Assembly: GCA_900759445.1 (NCBI GenBank)
Contig: CAAEVH010000067.1
Span: forward strand, 1 to 16,898
Length of the DNA stretch: 16,898 bases
Direction: 5' to 3'
Source: an uncultured Raoultella sp.
GTDB lineage: Bacteria; Pseudomonadota; Gammaproteobacteria; Enterobacterales; Enterobacteriaceae
The notes under the pieces were generated by a model. The model did no database searches, had not been told where the DNA came from, and saw only the letters and a list, made by a program, of their open reading frames with translations. Positions 10,445 to 16,898 of this stretch are shown piece by piece. Position 1 is the first letter of the stretch; the number at the start of each line of letters is the position of its first letter. Both the position numbers and the translations under genes were made by a program.

Positions 10445-10930
10445 GTGAAAAAGTGGTTATTAGCTGCAGGTCTGGGTTTAGCAATGGTAACTTCCGCTCA
10501 GGCGGCAGATAAAATTGCAATGGTTAACATGAACAGCCTGTTCCAACAGGTTGCCCAGAAAACAGGCGTTTCTAACACGCTGGAAAACGAGTTCAAAGGC
10601 CGCGCGAGCGAGCTGCAGCGTATGGAAGGCGATCTGCAGTCCAAAATGCAGCGTCTGCAGTCCATGAAACCGGGTGCCGATCGTACCAAGCTGGAAAAAG
10701 ACGTCATGGCTCAGCGCCAGACCTTCTCTCAGAAGGCGCAGTCTTTTGAGCAGGATCGTGCACGTCGCTCCAACGAAGAACGCGGCAAACTGGTTAACCG
10801 TATCCAGACTGCTGTGAAAAGCGTAGCGAGCAGCCAGAGCATCGACCTGGTTGTTGATTCTAATGCCGTTGCATACAACAGCAGCGATGTAAAAGACATC
10901 ACCGCTGATGTGCTGAAACAGGTTAAATAA
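10445..10930 (+). CDS. skp: Periplasmic chaperone Skp (OmpH/HlpA)
   Basis: Skp is a trimeric periplasmic holdase that keeps unfolded outer-membrane proteins soluble on their way to BamA, encoded just upstream. The 161 residues equal E. coli. A Sec signal peptide is at 1-20 (MKKW..., cleavage after SAQA before ADK). The small beta core is formed by residues near 21-45 and the C-terminal [22 protein letters not shown]. Between them, about residues 48-130, is the charged, Gln-rich helical tentacle region that grips substrates. The start is GTG at 10445, preceded by AAGGAG at 10432-10437. lpxD begins only 3 bp after its stop codon, so coupling is likely. Confidence 0.97.
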   Translation: MKKWLLAAGLGLAMVTSAQAADKIAMVNMNSLFQQVAQKTGVSNTLENEFKGRASELQRMEGDLQSKMQRLQSMKPGADRTKLEKDVMAQRQTFSQKAQSFEQDRARRSNEERGKLVNRIQTAVKSVASSQSIDLVVDSNAVAYNSSDVKDITADVLKQVK

Positions 10931-10933
10931 GTA

Positions 10934-11959
10934 ATGCCTTCTATTCGACTGGCTGATCTAGCACAGCAGTTGGATGCAGAATTACACGGTGATGGCGATA
11001 TCGTCATCACCGGCGTTGCGTCCATGCAGACTGCAAAAGCAGGTCATATTACATTCATGGTCAACCCTAAGTACCGTGAACACCTGGCCGCTTGCCAGGC
11101 TTCTGCCGTTGTCATGACGCAGGATGATTTACCTTTTGCCCAAAGCGCCGCGCTGGTAGTGCGTAATCCCTACCTGACCTATGCGCGCATGGCTCAAATT
11201 CTGGATACCACGCCGCAGCCGGCGCAGGATATCGCCCCGAGTGCGGTGATTGATGCCACGGCGACGCTGGGTAAAAACGTCTCGATTGGCCCTAACGCCG
11301 TGATCGAATCTGATGTTGTGCTTGGTGACAATGTGGTGATTGGCGCCGGGTGCTTCGTTGGGAAAAAGACGAAAATTGGTGCTGGCTCCCGTTTGTGGGC
11401 CAACGTGACCGTTTACCACGAGATTGAGATCGGTGAGAATTGCCTGATTCAGTCCAGCACCGTTATCGGTGCCGATGGTTTCGGCTATGCCAACGATCGC
11501 GGCAACTGGGTGAAGATCCCGCAGCTGGGTCGCGTCATCATTGGCGATCGCGTGGAGATCGGCGCCTGTACGACCATTGACCGTGGTGCGCTGGATGATA
11601 CCGTGATCGGCAATGGCGTTATCATTGATAACCAGTGTCAGATTGCGCATAACGTTGTGATTGGTGACAATACTGCCGTTGCAGGTGGCGTTATCATGGC
11701 AGGCAGCCTGAAAATTGGCCGTTACTGCATGATTGGCGGAGCCAGCGTGATTAACGGACATATGGAAATCTGCGACAAAGTCACCGTCACCGGGATGGGG
11801 ATGGTCATGCGTCCTATCACCGAGCCTGGCGTCTATTCTTCAGGGATTCCGCTGCAACCGAATAAGGTGTGGCGTAAAACCGCGGCGCTGGTGATGAATA
11901 TTGATGAGATAAACAAACGCCTCAAATCGATTGAGCGTAAGGTTAATCAGCAAGATTAG
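10934..11959 (+). CDS. lpxD: UDP-3-O-(3-hydroxymyristoyl)glucosamine N-acyltransferase
   Basis: LpxD adds the second 3-hydroxymyristoyl chain, from acyl-ACP, to the amino group of UDP-3-O-acyl-glucosamine, the third step of lipid A synthesis in the cytoplasm. It has 341 residues, as in E. coli. An N-terminal uridine-binding domain (about 1-100) is followed by a left-handed parallel beta helix of repeated hexapeptides with Ile or Val every sixth residue (about 105-310), and a C-terminal helix. The catalytic His239 is present in [10 protein letters not shown]. The enzyme acts as a homotrimer. It starts 3 bp after skp; a 171-nt gap with two hairpins separates it from fabZ. Confidence 0.98.
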   Translation: MPSIRLADLAQQLDAELHGDGDIVITGVASMQTAKAGHITFMVNPKYREHLAACQASAVVMTQDDLPFAQSAALVVRNPYLTYARMAQILDTTPQPAQDIAPSAVIDATATLGKNVSIGPNAVIESDVVLGDNVVIGAGCFVGKKTKIGAGSRLWANVTVYHEIEIGENCLIQSSTVIGADGFGYANDRGNWVKIPQLGRVIIGDRVEIGACTTIDRGALDDTVIGNGVIIDNQCQIAHNVVIGDNTAVAGGVIMAGSLKIGRYCMIGGASVINGHMEICDKVTVTGMGMVMRPITEPGVYSSGIPLQPNKVWRKTAALVMNIDEINKRLKSIERKVNQQD

Positions 11960-11989
11960 CGCATCCGTTGACACACAAAATCATGCCAA

Positions 11990-12029
11990 GCAGTATCCGG
12001 GCGGCAACTACCGCTGACCAGGATACTGC
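11990..12029 (+). other. Long stem-loop after lpxD
   Basis: GCAGTATCC (11990-11998) pairs perfectly with GGATACTGC (12021-12029), and within the loop GCGG (12001-12004) can pair with CCGC (12011-12014). It begins 30 nt after the lpxD stop codon and has no T run. It resembles a small palindromic intergenic unit, but I do not recognise the REP or ERIC consensus in it. A role in mRNA processing or stability is possible. Confidence 0.5.
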
Positions 12030-12054
12030 CTGAGAGATGTAGTGTAAAAATTTT

Positions 12055-12088
12055 CGGCCTGTTGCATTCATAAGATTGCCGCAGGCCG
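12055..12088 (+). other. Stem-loop upstream of fabZ
   Basis: CGGCCTG (12055-12061) pairs perfectly with CAGGCCG (12082-12088) around a 20-nt loop. The following sequence (TGTTATTATTGCC) is T-rich but not a continuous T run, so it is at best a weak terminator. It lies 42 nt before the fabZ start codon, just upstream of the ribosome binding site region. Confidence 0.45.
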
Positions 12089-12130
12089 TGTTATTATTGC
12101 CTTTTAGTATATTTAGACAGGAAGAGTATT

Positions 12131-12586
12131 TTGACTACTGAAACTCATACTCTGCACATTGAAGAGATTCTGGAACTTCTCCCTCACCGCTACCCGTTCC
12201 TGCTGGTAGACCGTGTGCTGGATTTTGAAGAAGGTCGTTTTCTGCGCGCAGTAAAAAATGTTTCTGTTAACGAGCCGTTTTTCCAGGGGCACTTCCCTGG
12301 TAAACCGATTTTACCGGGCGTACTGATTCTGGAAGCGATGGCGCAGGCCACCGGCATTCTGGCATTCAAAAGCGTCGGCAAGCTCGAACCGGGTGAACTC
12401 TATTACTTCGCCGGGATTGATGAAGCGCGTTTCAAACGTCCGGTAGTACCAGGCGATCAGATGATTATGGAAGTCACTTTCGAGAAAACCCGTCGCGGCC
12501 TGACGCGTTTTAAAGGCGTCGCGCTGGTTGATGGTAAAGTGGTTTGCGAAGCAACGATGATGTGTGCGCGTAGCCGGGAGGCCTGA
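12131..12586 (+). CDS. fabZ: 3-hydroxyacyl-[acyl-carrier-protein] dehydratase FabZ
   Basis: FabZ removes water from 3-hydroxyacyl-ACP in fatty-acid elongation. It competes with LpxA and LpxD for 3-hydroxymyristoyl-ACP, so it sets the balance between phospholipid and lipid A, which explains its place among lpx genes. The 151 residues match E. coli. The hot-dog fold motif [20 protein letters not shown] contains the catalytic His54 and Glu68. The start is TTG at 12131, preceded by AGGAAGAG at 12119-12126, and the encoded [20 protein letters not shown] agrees with the family. The weak TTG codon probably keeps translation low. lpxA starts 3 bp after the stop codon. Confidence 0.98.
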   Translation: MTTETHTLHIEEILELLPHRYPFLLVDRVLDFEEGRFLRAVKNVSVNEPFFQGHFPGKPILPGVLILEAMAQATGILAFKSVGKLEPGELYYFAGIDEARFKRPVVPGDQMIMEVTFEKTRRGLTRFKGVALVDGKVVCEATMMCARSREA

Positions 12587-12589
12587 TAC

Positions 12590-13378
12590 GTGATTGATAA
12601 AACCGCCTTTGTTCATCCGACTGCCATCGTGGAAGATGGCGCCGTTATCGGTGCTAACGCCCACATTGGCCCGTTTTGTATTGTTGGTGCTAACGTCGAA
12701 ATTGGCGAAGGTACCGTACTGAAGTCTCATGTTGTTGTTAACGGCCATACCAAAATTGGTCGTGATAACGAGATCTATCAGTTCGCTTCCATCGGTGAAG
12801 TTAACCAGGACCTGAAATACGCTGGTGAACCGACGCGTGTGGAAATTGGCGACCGCAACCGCATCCGCGAAAGCGTCACCATCCATCGTGGCACAGTACA
12901 GGGTGGTGGATTAACGAAGGTGGGCAGCGATAACTTGCTGATGATCAACGCTCACGTCGCGCACGATTGTACGGTCGGGAACCGCTGTATTCTGGCTAAC
13001 AATGCCACGCTCGCCGGCCATGTCTCGCTGGATGATTTCGTTATCATCGGCGGCATGACGGCAGTCCATCAGTTCTGCATCATCGGCGCACACGTCATGG
13101 TCGGCGGCTGCTCCGGCGTCGCGCAGGATGTCCCGCCGTTCGTGATTGCCCAGGGCAACCACGCAACGCCGTATGGCGTCAATATTGAAGGGCTGAAGCG
13201 CCGTGGCTTTAGCCGCGAAGCCATCACCGCGATTCGCAATGCGTACAAACTGCTGTACCGCAGCGGGAAAACGCTGGATGAAGCGAAGCCGGAAATCGCC
13301 GAGCTGGCGACTCAGTATCCTGAAGTTCAGCCATTTGTCGATTTCTTCGCCCGCTCCACGCGCGGTCTGATTCGTTAA
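12590..13378 (+). CDS. lpxA: UDP-N-acetylglucosamine O-acyltransferase LpxA
   Basis: LpxA transfers 3-hydroxymyristate from ACP to the 3-hydroxyl of UDP-GlcNAc, the first, reversible step of lipid A synthesis. At 262 residues it equals E. coli. Hexapeptide repeats forming the left-handed beta helix fill about residues 1-185 and a helical C-terminal domain follows. His122 and the catalytic base His125 are both present (INAHVAHDC). His144, Gly173 and the hydrocarbon-ruler region also look conserved. The start is GTG at 12590, three bases after fabZ, with GGGAGG just upstream inside the end of fabZ. Its TAA stop overlaps the lpxB ATG by one base. Confidence 0.98.
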   Translation: MIDKTAFVHPTAIVEDGAVIGANAHIGPFCIVGANVEIGEGTVLKSHVVVNGHTKIGRDNEIYQFASIGEVNQDLKYAGEPTRVEIGDRNRIRESVTIHRGTVQGGGLTKVGSDNLLMINAHVAHDCTVGNRCILANNATLAGHVSLDDFVIIGGMTAVHQFCIIGAHVMVGGCSGVAQDVPPFVIAQGNHATPYGVNIEGLKRRGFSREAITAIRNAYKLLYRSGKTLDEAKPEIAELATQYPEVQPFVDFFARSTRGLIR

Positions 13379-14526
13379 TGTCTGCACAGCGTCCCCTGAC
13401 GATTGCCCTGGTCGCCGGAGAAACCTCCGGCGATATTCTTGGTGCAGGTCTCATCCGCGCCCTTAAAGCACGGATTCCCGATGCGCGCTTTGTCGGCGTG
13501 GCGGGGCCATTGATGCAGGCCGAAGGCTGTGAGGCCTGGTATGAGATGGAAGAGCTGGCGGTGATGGGCATTGTCGAAGTGCTTGGTCGCCTGCGTCGCC
13601 TGCTGCATATCCGCGCCGATCTCACCCGGCGATTTACCGAGCTTAAACCAGACGTATTCGTCGGTATTGATGCGCCTGACTTCAATATCACCCTCGAAGG
13701 TAATCTGAAGAAGCAGGGTATCAAAACTATCCATTACGTCAGCCCGTCGGTTTGGGCATGGCGGCAAAAACGCGTTTTCAAAATTGGCAGATCCACCGAT
13801 CTGGTACTGGCATTTCTGCCTTTCGAAAAAGCGTTTTACGACAAATTTAACGTTCCTTGCCGCTTTATCGGCCATACCATGGCGGATGCCATGCCGTTGG
13901 ATCCGGATAAAGACGCTGCGCGGGATCGCCTGGGCATTGCCCGGGATGCGCACTGCCTGGCGCTGCTGCCGGGGAGCCGCGGCGCTGAAGTAGAAATGCT
14001 CAGCGCAGACTTTCTGAAAACCGCGCAGATTCTGCGTAACGATTATCCCGACCTGCAGGTGCTGGTACCGCTGGTGAATGCCAGAAGGCGGGAGCAGTTC
14101 GAACGAATTAAAGCGGAAACGGCGCCGGAGCTTACGGTGCATCTGCTGGATGGTCAGGCGCGCGATGCCATGATCGCCAGCGATGCGGCCCTGCTGGCTT
14201 CCGGAACCGCGGCGCTGGAGTGCATGCTGGCCAAGTGTCCGATGGTGGTTGGCTATCGTATGAAGCCGTTCACTTTCTGGCTGGCGAAACGCCTGGTGAA
14301 AACCGACTACGTTTCGTTGCCGAACCTGCTGGCCGGCCGCGAGCTGGTCAAAGAGCTGCTGCAGGATGAGTGCCAGCCTGCGTCGCTTGCGGATGCGCTG
14401 CGGCCGCTGCTGGCCGATGGTAAAACCAGCCATGAAATGCATGACACTTTCCGCGCGCTGCATCAACAGATTCGCTGCAATGCGGATGAGCAGGCGGCGG
14501 ACGCGGTACTGGAGTTAGCAAAATGA
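13378..14526 (+). CDS. lpxB: Lipid-A-disaccharide synthase LpxB
   Basis: LpxB joins UDP-2,3-diacylglucosamine and lipid X to form the tetra-acylated disaccharide 1-phosphate, releasing UDP. It is a peripheral inner-membrane enzyme of glycosyltransferase family 19. The length of 382 residues equals E. coli. The N-terminal VAGETSGD motif (residues 12-19), the essential Asp98 in GIDAPDF, Arg201 in [13 protein letters not shown], and the nucleotide-binding [11 protein letters not shown] stretch near residue 275 are intact. Its ATG shares one base with the lpxA stop codon, and its stop codon overlaps the rnhB start by 4 bp, so it is translationally coupled on both sides. Confidence 0.98.
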   Translation: MSAQRPLTIALVAGETSGDILGAGLIRALKARIPDARFVGVAGPLMQAEGCEAWYEMEELAVMGIVEVLGRLRRLLHIRADLTRRFTELKPDVFVGIDAPDFNITLEGNLKKQGIKTIHYVSPSVWAWRQKRVFKIGRSTDLVLAFLPFEKAFYDKFNVPCRFIGHTMADAMPLDPDKDAARDRLGIARDAHCLALLPGSRGAEVEMLSADFLKTAQILRNDYPDLQVLVPLVNARRREQFERIKAETAPELTVHLLDGQARDAMIASDAALLASGTAALECMLAKCPMVVGYRMKPFTFWLAKRLVKTDYVSLPNLLAGRELVKELLQDECQPASLADALRPLLADGKTSHEMHDTFRALHQQIRCNADEQAADAVLELAK

Positions 14527-15119
14527 TTGAGTTTGTGTATCCGCATACTCACCTGGTCGCCGGCGTAGACGAAGTCGGTCGGGGACCTCTGGTCGGAGCG
14601 GTCGTGACCGCCGCGGTGATCCTTGACCCGGCACGGCCAATTGTCGGTCTGAATGACTCCAAAAAATTAAGCGAAAAGCGTCGTCTGGCGCTGTTCGATG
14701 AAATCAAAGAGAAAGCGTTAGCCTGGAGTTTCGGCCGTGCGGAACCGCACGAAATAGACGAGCTGAATATTCTGCATGCGACCATGCTGGCGATGCAGCG
14801 CGCCGTTGCTGCGCTGCCGGTGGTGCCGGAGTTTGTGCTGATTGATGGCAACCGCTGCCCGCCGCTACCTGTGCCTTCACTGGCGGTGGTCAAAGGCGAT
14901 AGCCGGGTGGCAGAAATCAGCGCAGCGTCTATTCTGGCTAAAGTCGCGCGCGATGCGGAAATGGCTGAGCTGGACCTTGAATTTCCTCAATACGGCTTTG
15001 CGCAGCATAAAGGCTATCCTACCGCTTTCCATCTGGAAAAACTGATCGAACATGGCGCAACCGAGCATCATCGGCGTAGTTTTGGCCCGGTAAAACGCGC
15101 GCTGGGCCTTGCGTCCTGA
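14523..15119 (+). CDS. rnhB: Ribonuclease HII
   Basis: RNase HII cuts the RNA strand of RNA-DNA hybrids and removes single ribonucleotides misincorporated in DNA (ribonucleotide excision repair). The 198-residue length equals E. coli. The metal-binding acidic residues are Asp16 and Glu17 ([12 protein letters not shown]), Asp108 (LIDGN) and Asp126 ([19 protein letters not shown]). It overlaps the end of lpxB by four bases (ATGA), typical of reinitiation. Its place directly before dnaE pairs a ribonucleotide-repair enzyme with the replicase that makes such errors. Confidence 0.98.
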   Translation: MIEFVYPHTHLVAGVDEVGRGPLVGAVVTAAVILDPARPIVGLNDSKKLSEKRRLALFDEIKEKALAWSFGRAEPHEIDELNILHATMLAMQRAVAALPVVPEFVLIDGNRCPPLPVPSLAVVKGDSRVAEISAASILAKVARDAEMAELDLEFPQYGFAQHKGYPTAFHLEKLIEHGATEHHRRSFGPVKRALGLAS

Positions 15120-15156
15120 TTCTTGTGTCGAGAAATAAGTAAACCGGAATCTGAAG

Positions 15157-16898
15157 ATGTCTGAACCACGTTTCGTCCACCTGCGGGTGCATAGCGACTA
15201 TTCCATGATCGATGGGCTGGCAAAAACCGGGCCGCTGGTGAAAAAGGCGGCCTCGCTTGGCATGCCTGCGCTGGCGATCACCGATTTTACTAACCTGTGC
15301 GGACTGGTGAAGTTCTACGGAGCGGGACATGGCGCAGGTCTGAAGCCCATCGTCGGCGCGGATTTTCACGTCCAGAGCGAACTGATGGGCGATGAGTTCA
15401 CCGAACTCACGGTTCTGGCGGCCAACAATGTGGGTTATCAAAACCTGACGCTGCTGATTTCACGTGCTTATCAACGCGGCTATGGCGCGCTGGGGCCGTG
15501 GATTGACCGGGACTGGCTGGCCGAACATCAGGAAGGACTGATCCTGCTTTCCGGCGCGCGTAAAGGCGATGTTGGCGTCAGCCTGACGCGTGGCAATATG
15601 GCGCTGGTCGATCAATGCCTCTCTTTCTACCAGGAGCATTTCCCGGATCGCTACTATCTGGAGCTGATCCGCACCGGTCGCGCCGATGAAGAGGCCTATT
15701 TACACGCCGCCGTGCAGCTGGCTGAAGAGCGCGGTATACCGGTCGTGGCGACTAACGATGTGCGTTTCCTGGAAACCGGTGATTTCGATGCGCATGAGAT
15801 CCGCGTCGCGATTCATGACGGCTTTACCCTGGACGATCCGAAGCGCCCGCGCAAATACTCGCCGCAGCAATATATGCGCAGCGAAGATGAAATGTGCGAG
15901 CTGTTCTCCGATATTCCGGAAGCGCTGGAAAATACCGTCGAAATCGCCAAGCGCTGCAACGTTACCGTGCGTCTTGGCGAATACTTCCTGCCGCAGTTCC
16001 CGACCGGGGATATGACGACGGAAGATTATCTGGTTAAAAAATCAAAAGAGGGCCTGGAAGAGCGTCTGGCTTTCCTGTTCCCTGATCCTGAAGAGCGCGT
16101 TAAACGCCGACCTGAATACGATGAGCGACTGGATATCGAACTTCAGGTGATTAACCAGATGGGCTTCCCTGGCTACTTCCTGATCGTCATGGAGTTTATC
16201 CAGTGGTCCAAGGATAACGGCGTACCGGTAGGGCCGGGACGTGGTTCCGGCGCCGGGTCGTTAGTCGCCTACGCCTTAAAAATCACCGACCTGGATCCGC
16301 TGGAATTCGATCTGCTGTTCGAACGTTTCCTGAACCCTGAACGTGTATCGATGCCCGACTTTGACGTCGACTTCTGCATGGAGAAGCGCGATCAGGTTAT
16401 CGAGCACGTGGCGGAGATGTACGGTCGCGATGCGGTATCGCAGATTATCACCTTCGGTACGATGGCGGCGAAAGCGGTTATTCGCGACGTGGGTCGTGTG
16501 CTTGGCCATCCGTACGGGTTCGTGGATCGGATCTCGAAACTGGTGCCGCCCGACCCGGGGATGACGCTGGCGAAAGCGTTTGAGGCCGAGCCGCAGCTGC
16601 CGGAGATCTACGAAGCTGACGAAGAGGTCAGAGCGCTGATCGACATGGCGCGTAAGCTGGAAGGCGTCACGCGTAACGCCGGTAAGCATGCGGGGGGGGT
16701 GGTTATCGCTCCGACCAAAATTACCGACTTCGCCCCGTTATATTGCGATGAAGCAGGTTTGCATCCGGTCACCCAGTTTGATAAGAACGACGTCGAATAC
16801 GCCGGGCTGGTGAAGTTCGACTTCCTTGGCCTGCGTACGTTGACCATCATCAACTGGGCGCTGGAGATGATCAACAAGCGGCGGGCGAAGACCGGCGA
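15157..16898 (+). CDS. dnaE: DNA polymerase III alpha subunit (3'-truncated by window edge)
   Basis: DnaE is the polymerase subunit of the replicative holoenzyme. The frame is open from the ATG at 15157 to the end of the window, 580 complete codons, about half of the roughly 1160-residue E. coli protein. The PHP domain fills about residues 1-270 ([14 protein letters not shown] at the start; it binds the proofreading subunit in E. coli). Palm and thumb follow, including [23 protein letters not shown]. All three catalytic aspartates are seen: Asp401 and Asp403 in PDFDVDF and Asp555 in KFDFLGLRT. The finger and C-terminal clamp-binding parts lie beyond the window. It starts 37 bp after rnhB. A run of eight G residues (16692-16699) lies in the codons for HAGGVV. 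Confidence 0.97.
   Translation, partial: MSEPRFVHLRVHSDYSMIDGLAKTGPLVKKAASLGMPALAITDFTNLCGLVKFYGAGHGAGLKPIVGADFHVQSELMGDEFTELTVLAANNVGYQNLTLLISRAYQRGYGALGPWIDRDWLAEHQEGLILLSGARKGDVGVSLTRGNMALVDQCLSFYQEHFPDRYYLELIRTGRADEEAYLHAAVQLAEERGIPVVATNDVRFLETGDFDAHEIRVAIHDGFTLDDPKRPRKYSPQQYMRSEDEMCELFSDIPEALENTVEIAKRCNVTVRLGEYFLPQFPTGDMTTEDYLVKKSKEGLEERLAFLFPDPEERVKRRPEYDERLDIELQVINQMGFPGYFLIVMEFIQWSKDNGVPVGPGRGSGAGSLVAYALKITDLDPLEFDLLFERFLNPERVSMPDFDVDFCMEKRDQVIEHVAEMYGRDAVSQIITFGTMAAKAVIRDVGRVLGHPYGFVDRISKLVPPDPGMTLAKAFEAEPQLPEIYEADEEVRALIDMARKLEGVTRNAGKHAGGVVIAPTKITDFAPLYCDEAGLHPVTQFDKNDVEYAGLVKFDFLGLRTLTIINWALEMINKRRAKTG

Noticed and set aside
11129..11761. 210-codon - strand frame opposite lpxD, rich in Asn, His and Ala
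   Set aside because: The apparent periodicity is the reverse image of the hexapeptide repeats of LpxD, not an independent repeat protein.
12172..12178. GGAACTT sigma-E -35 match inside fabZ
   Set aside because: No TCAAA-like -10 occurs at 15-17 bp downstream, and the bases simply encode Glu-Leu-Leu of the conserved FabZ N-terminus.
13375..14466. 363-codon open frame on the - strand opposite lpxB
   Set aside because: It mirrors the GC-rich third positions of lpxB, has no recognisable family motif, and its product is Arg/Gln/His-rich. It is a codon-bias shadow of a certain gene.

Overview
The window is a stretch of enterobacterial core chromosome. Every product is close in length and sequence to its Escherichia coli K-12 counterpart as I remember it, and the gene order is the conserved rpsB-tsf-pyrH-frr-dxr-uppS-cdsA-rseP-bamA-skp-lpxD-fabZ-lpxA-lpxB-rnhB-dnaE cluster. 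Many substitutions relative to E. coli, different intergenic lengths and a fairly GC-rich third codon position point to another member of the Enterobacteriaceae (Enterobacter, Klebsiella, Citrobacter and relatives). I cannot name the genus from sequence alone. All genes are on the + strand. rpsB is cut at its 5' end and dnaE at its 3' end.

Layout. Positions 1-1596 carry translation genes: ribosomal protein S2 (partial) and elongation factor Ts, with a terminator-like hairpin in the gap between them and a strong terminator after tsf. Positions 1744-3177 hold pyrH (UMP kinase) and frr (ribosome recycling factor), each probably with its own promoter. dxr (3417-4619, MEP isoprenoid pathway) follows a structured 239-nt gap. 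After dxr there is a strong extended -10 promoter and, about 60 nt later, an intrinsic terminator. This is a short leader RNA in front of uppS, positionally matching the E. coli 5'UTR-derived sponge sRNA IspZ.

From 4869 onward is the envelope-biogenesis operon: uppS (lipid carrier for peptidoglycan), cdsA (CDP-diacylglycerol), rseP (site-2 protease of the sigma-E stress pathway), bamA (outer-membrane protein assembly), skp (periplasmic chaperone), then lpxD-fabZ-lpxA-lpxB (lipid A, with FabZ at the fatty-acid branch point). It runs on into rnhB and dnaE (RNase HII and the replicase alpha subunit). Spacing from lpxA to rnhB is overlapping, which suggests translational coupling. A good sigma-E promoter match inside rseP would drive bamA and downstream genes during envelope stress.

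I see no mobile element, CRISPR array, tRNA, prophage, frameshift or foreign gene. No undescribed gene system is visible. The points worth a second look are regulatory: a three-way competing hairpin arrangement between rpsB and tsf that starts at the rpsB stop codon, the IspZ-like leader RNA before uppS, the intragenic sigma-E promoter, structured leaders before dxr, skp and fabZ, and a run of eight G residues inside dnaE.
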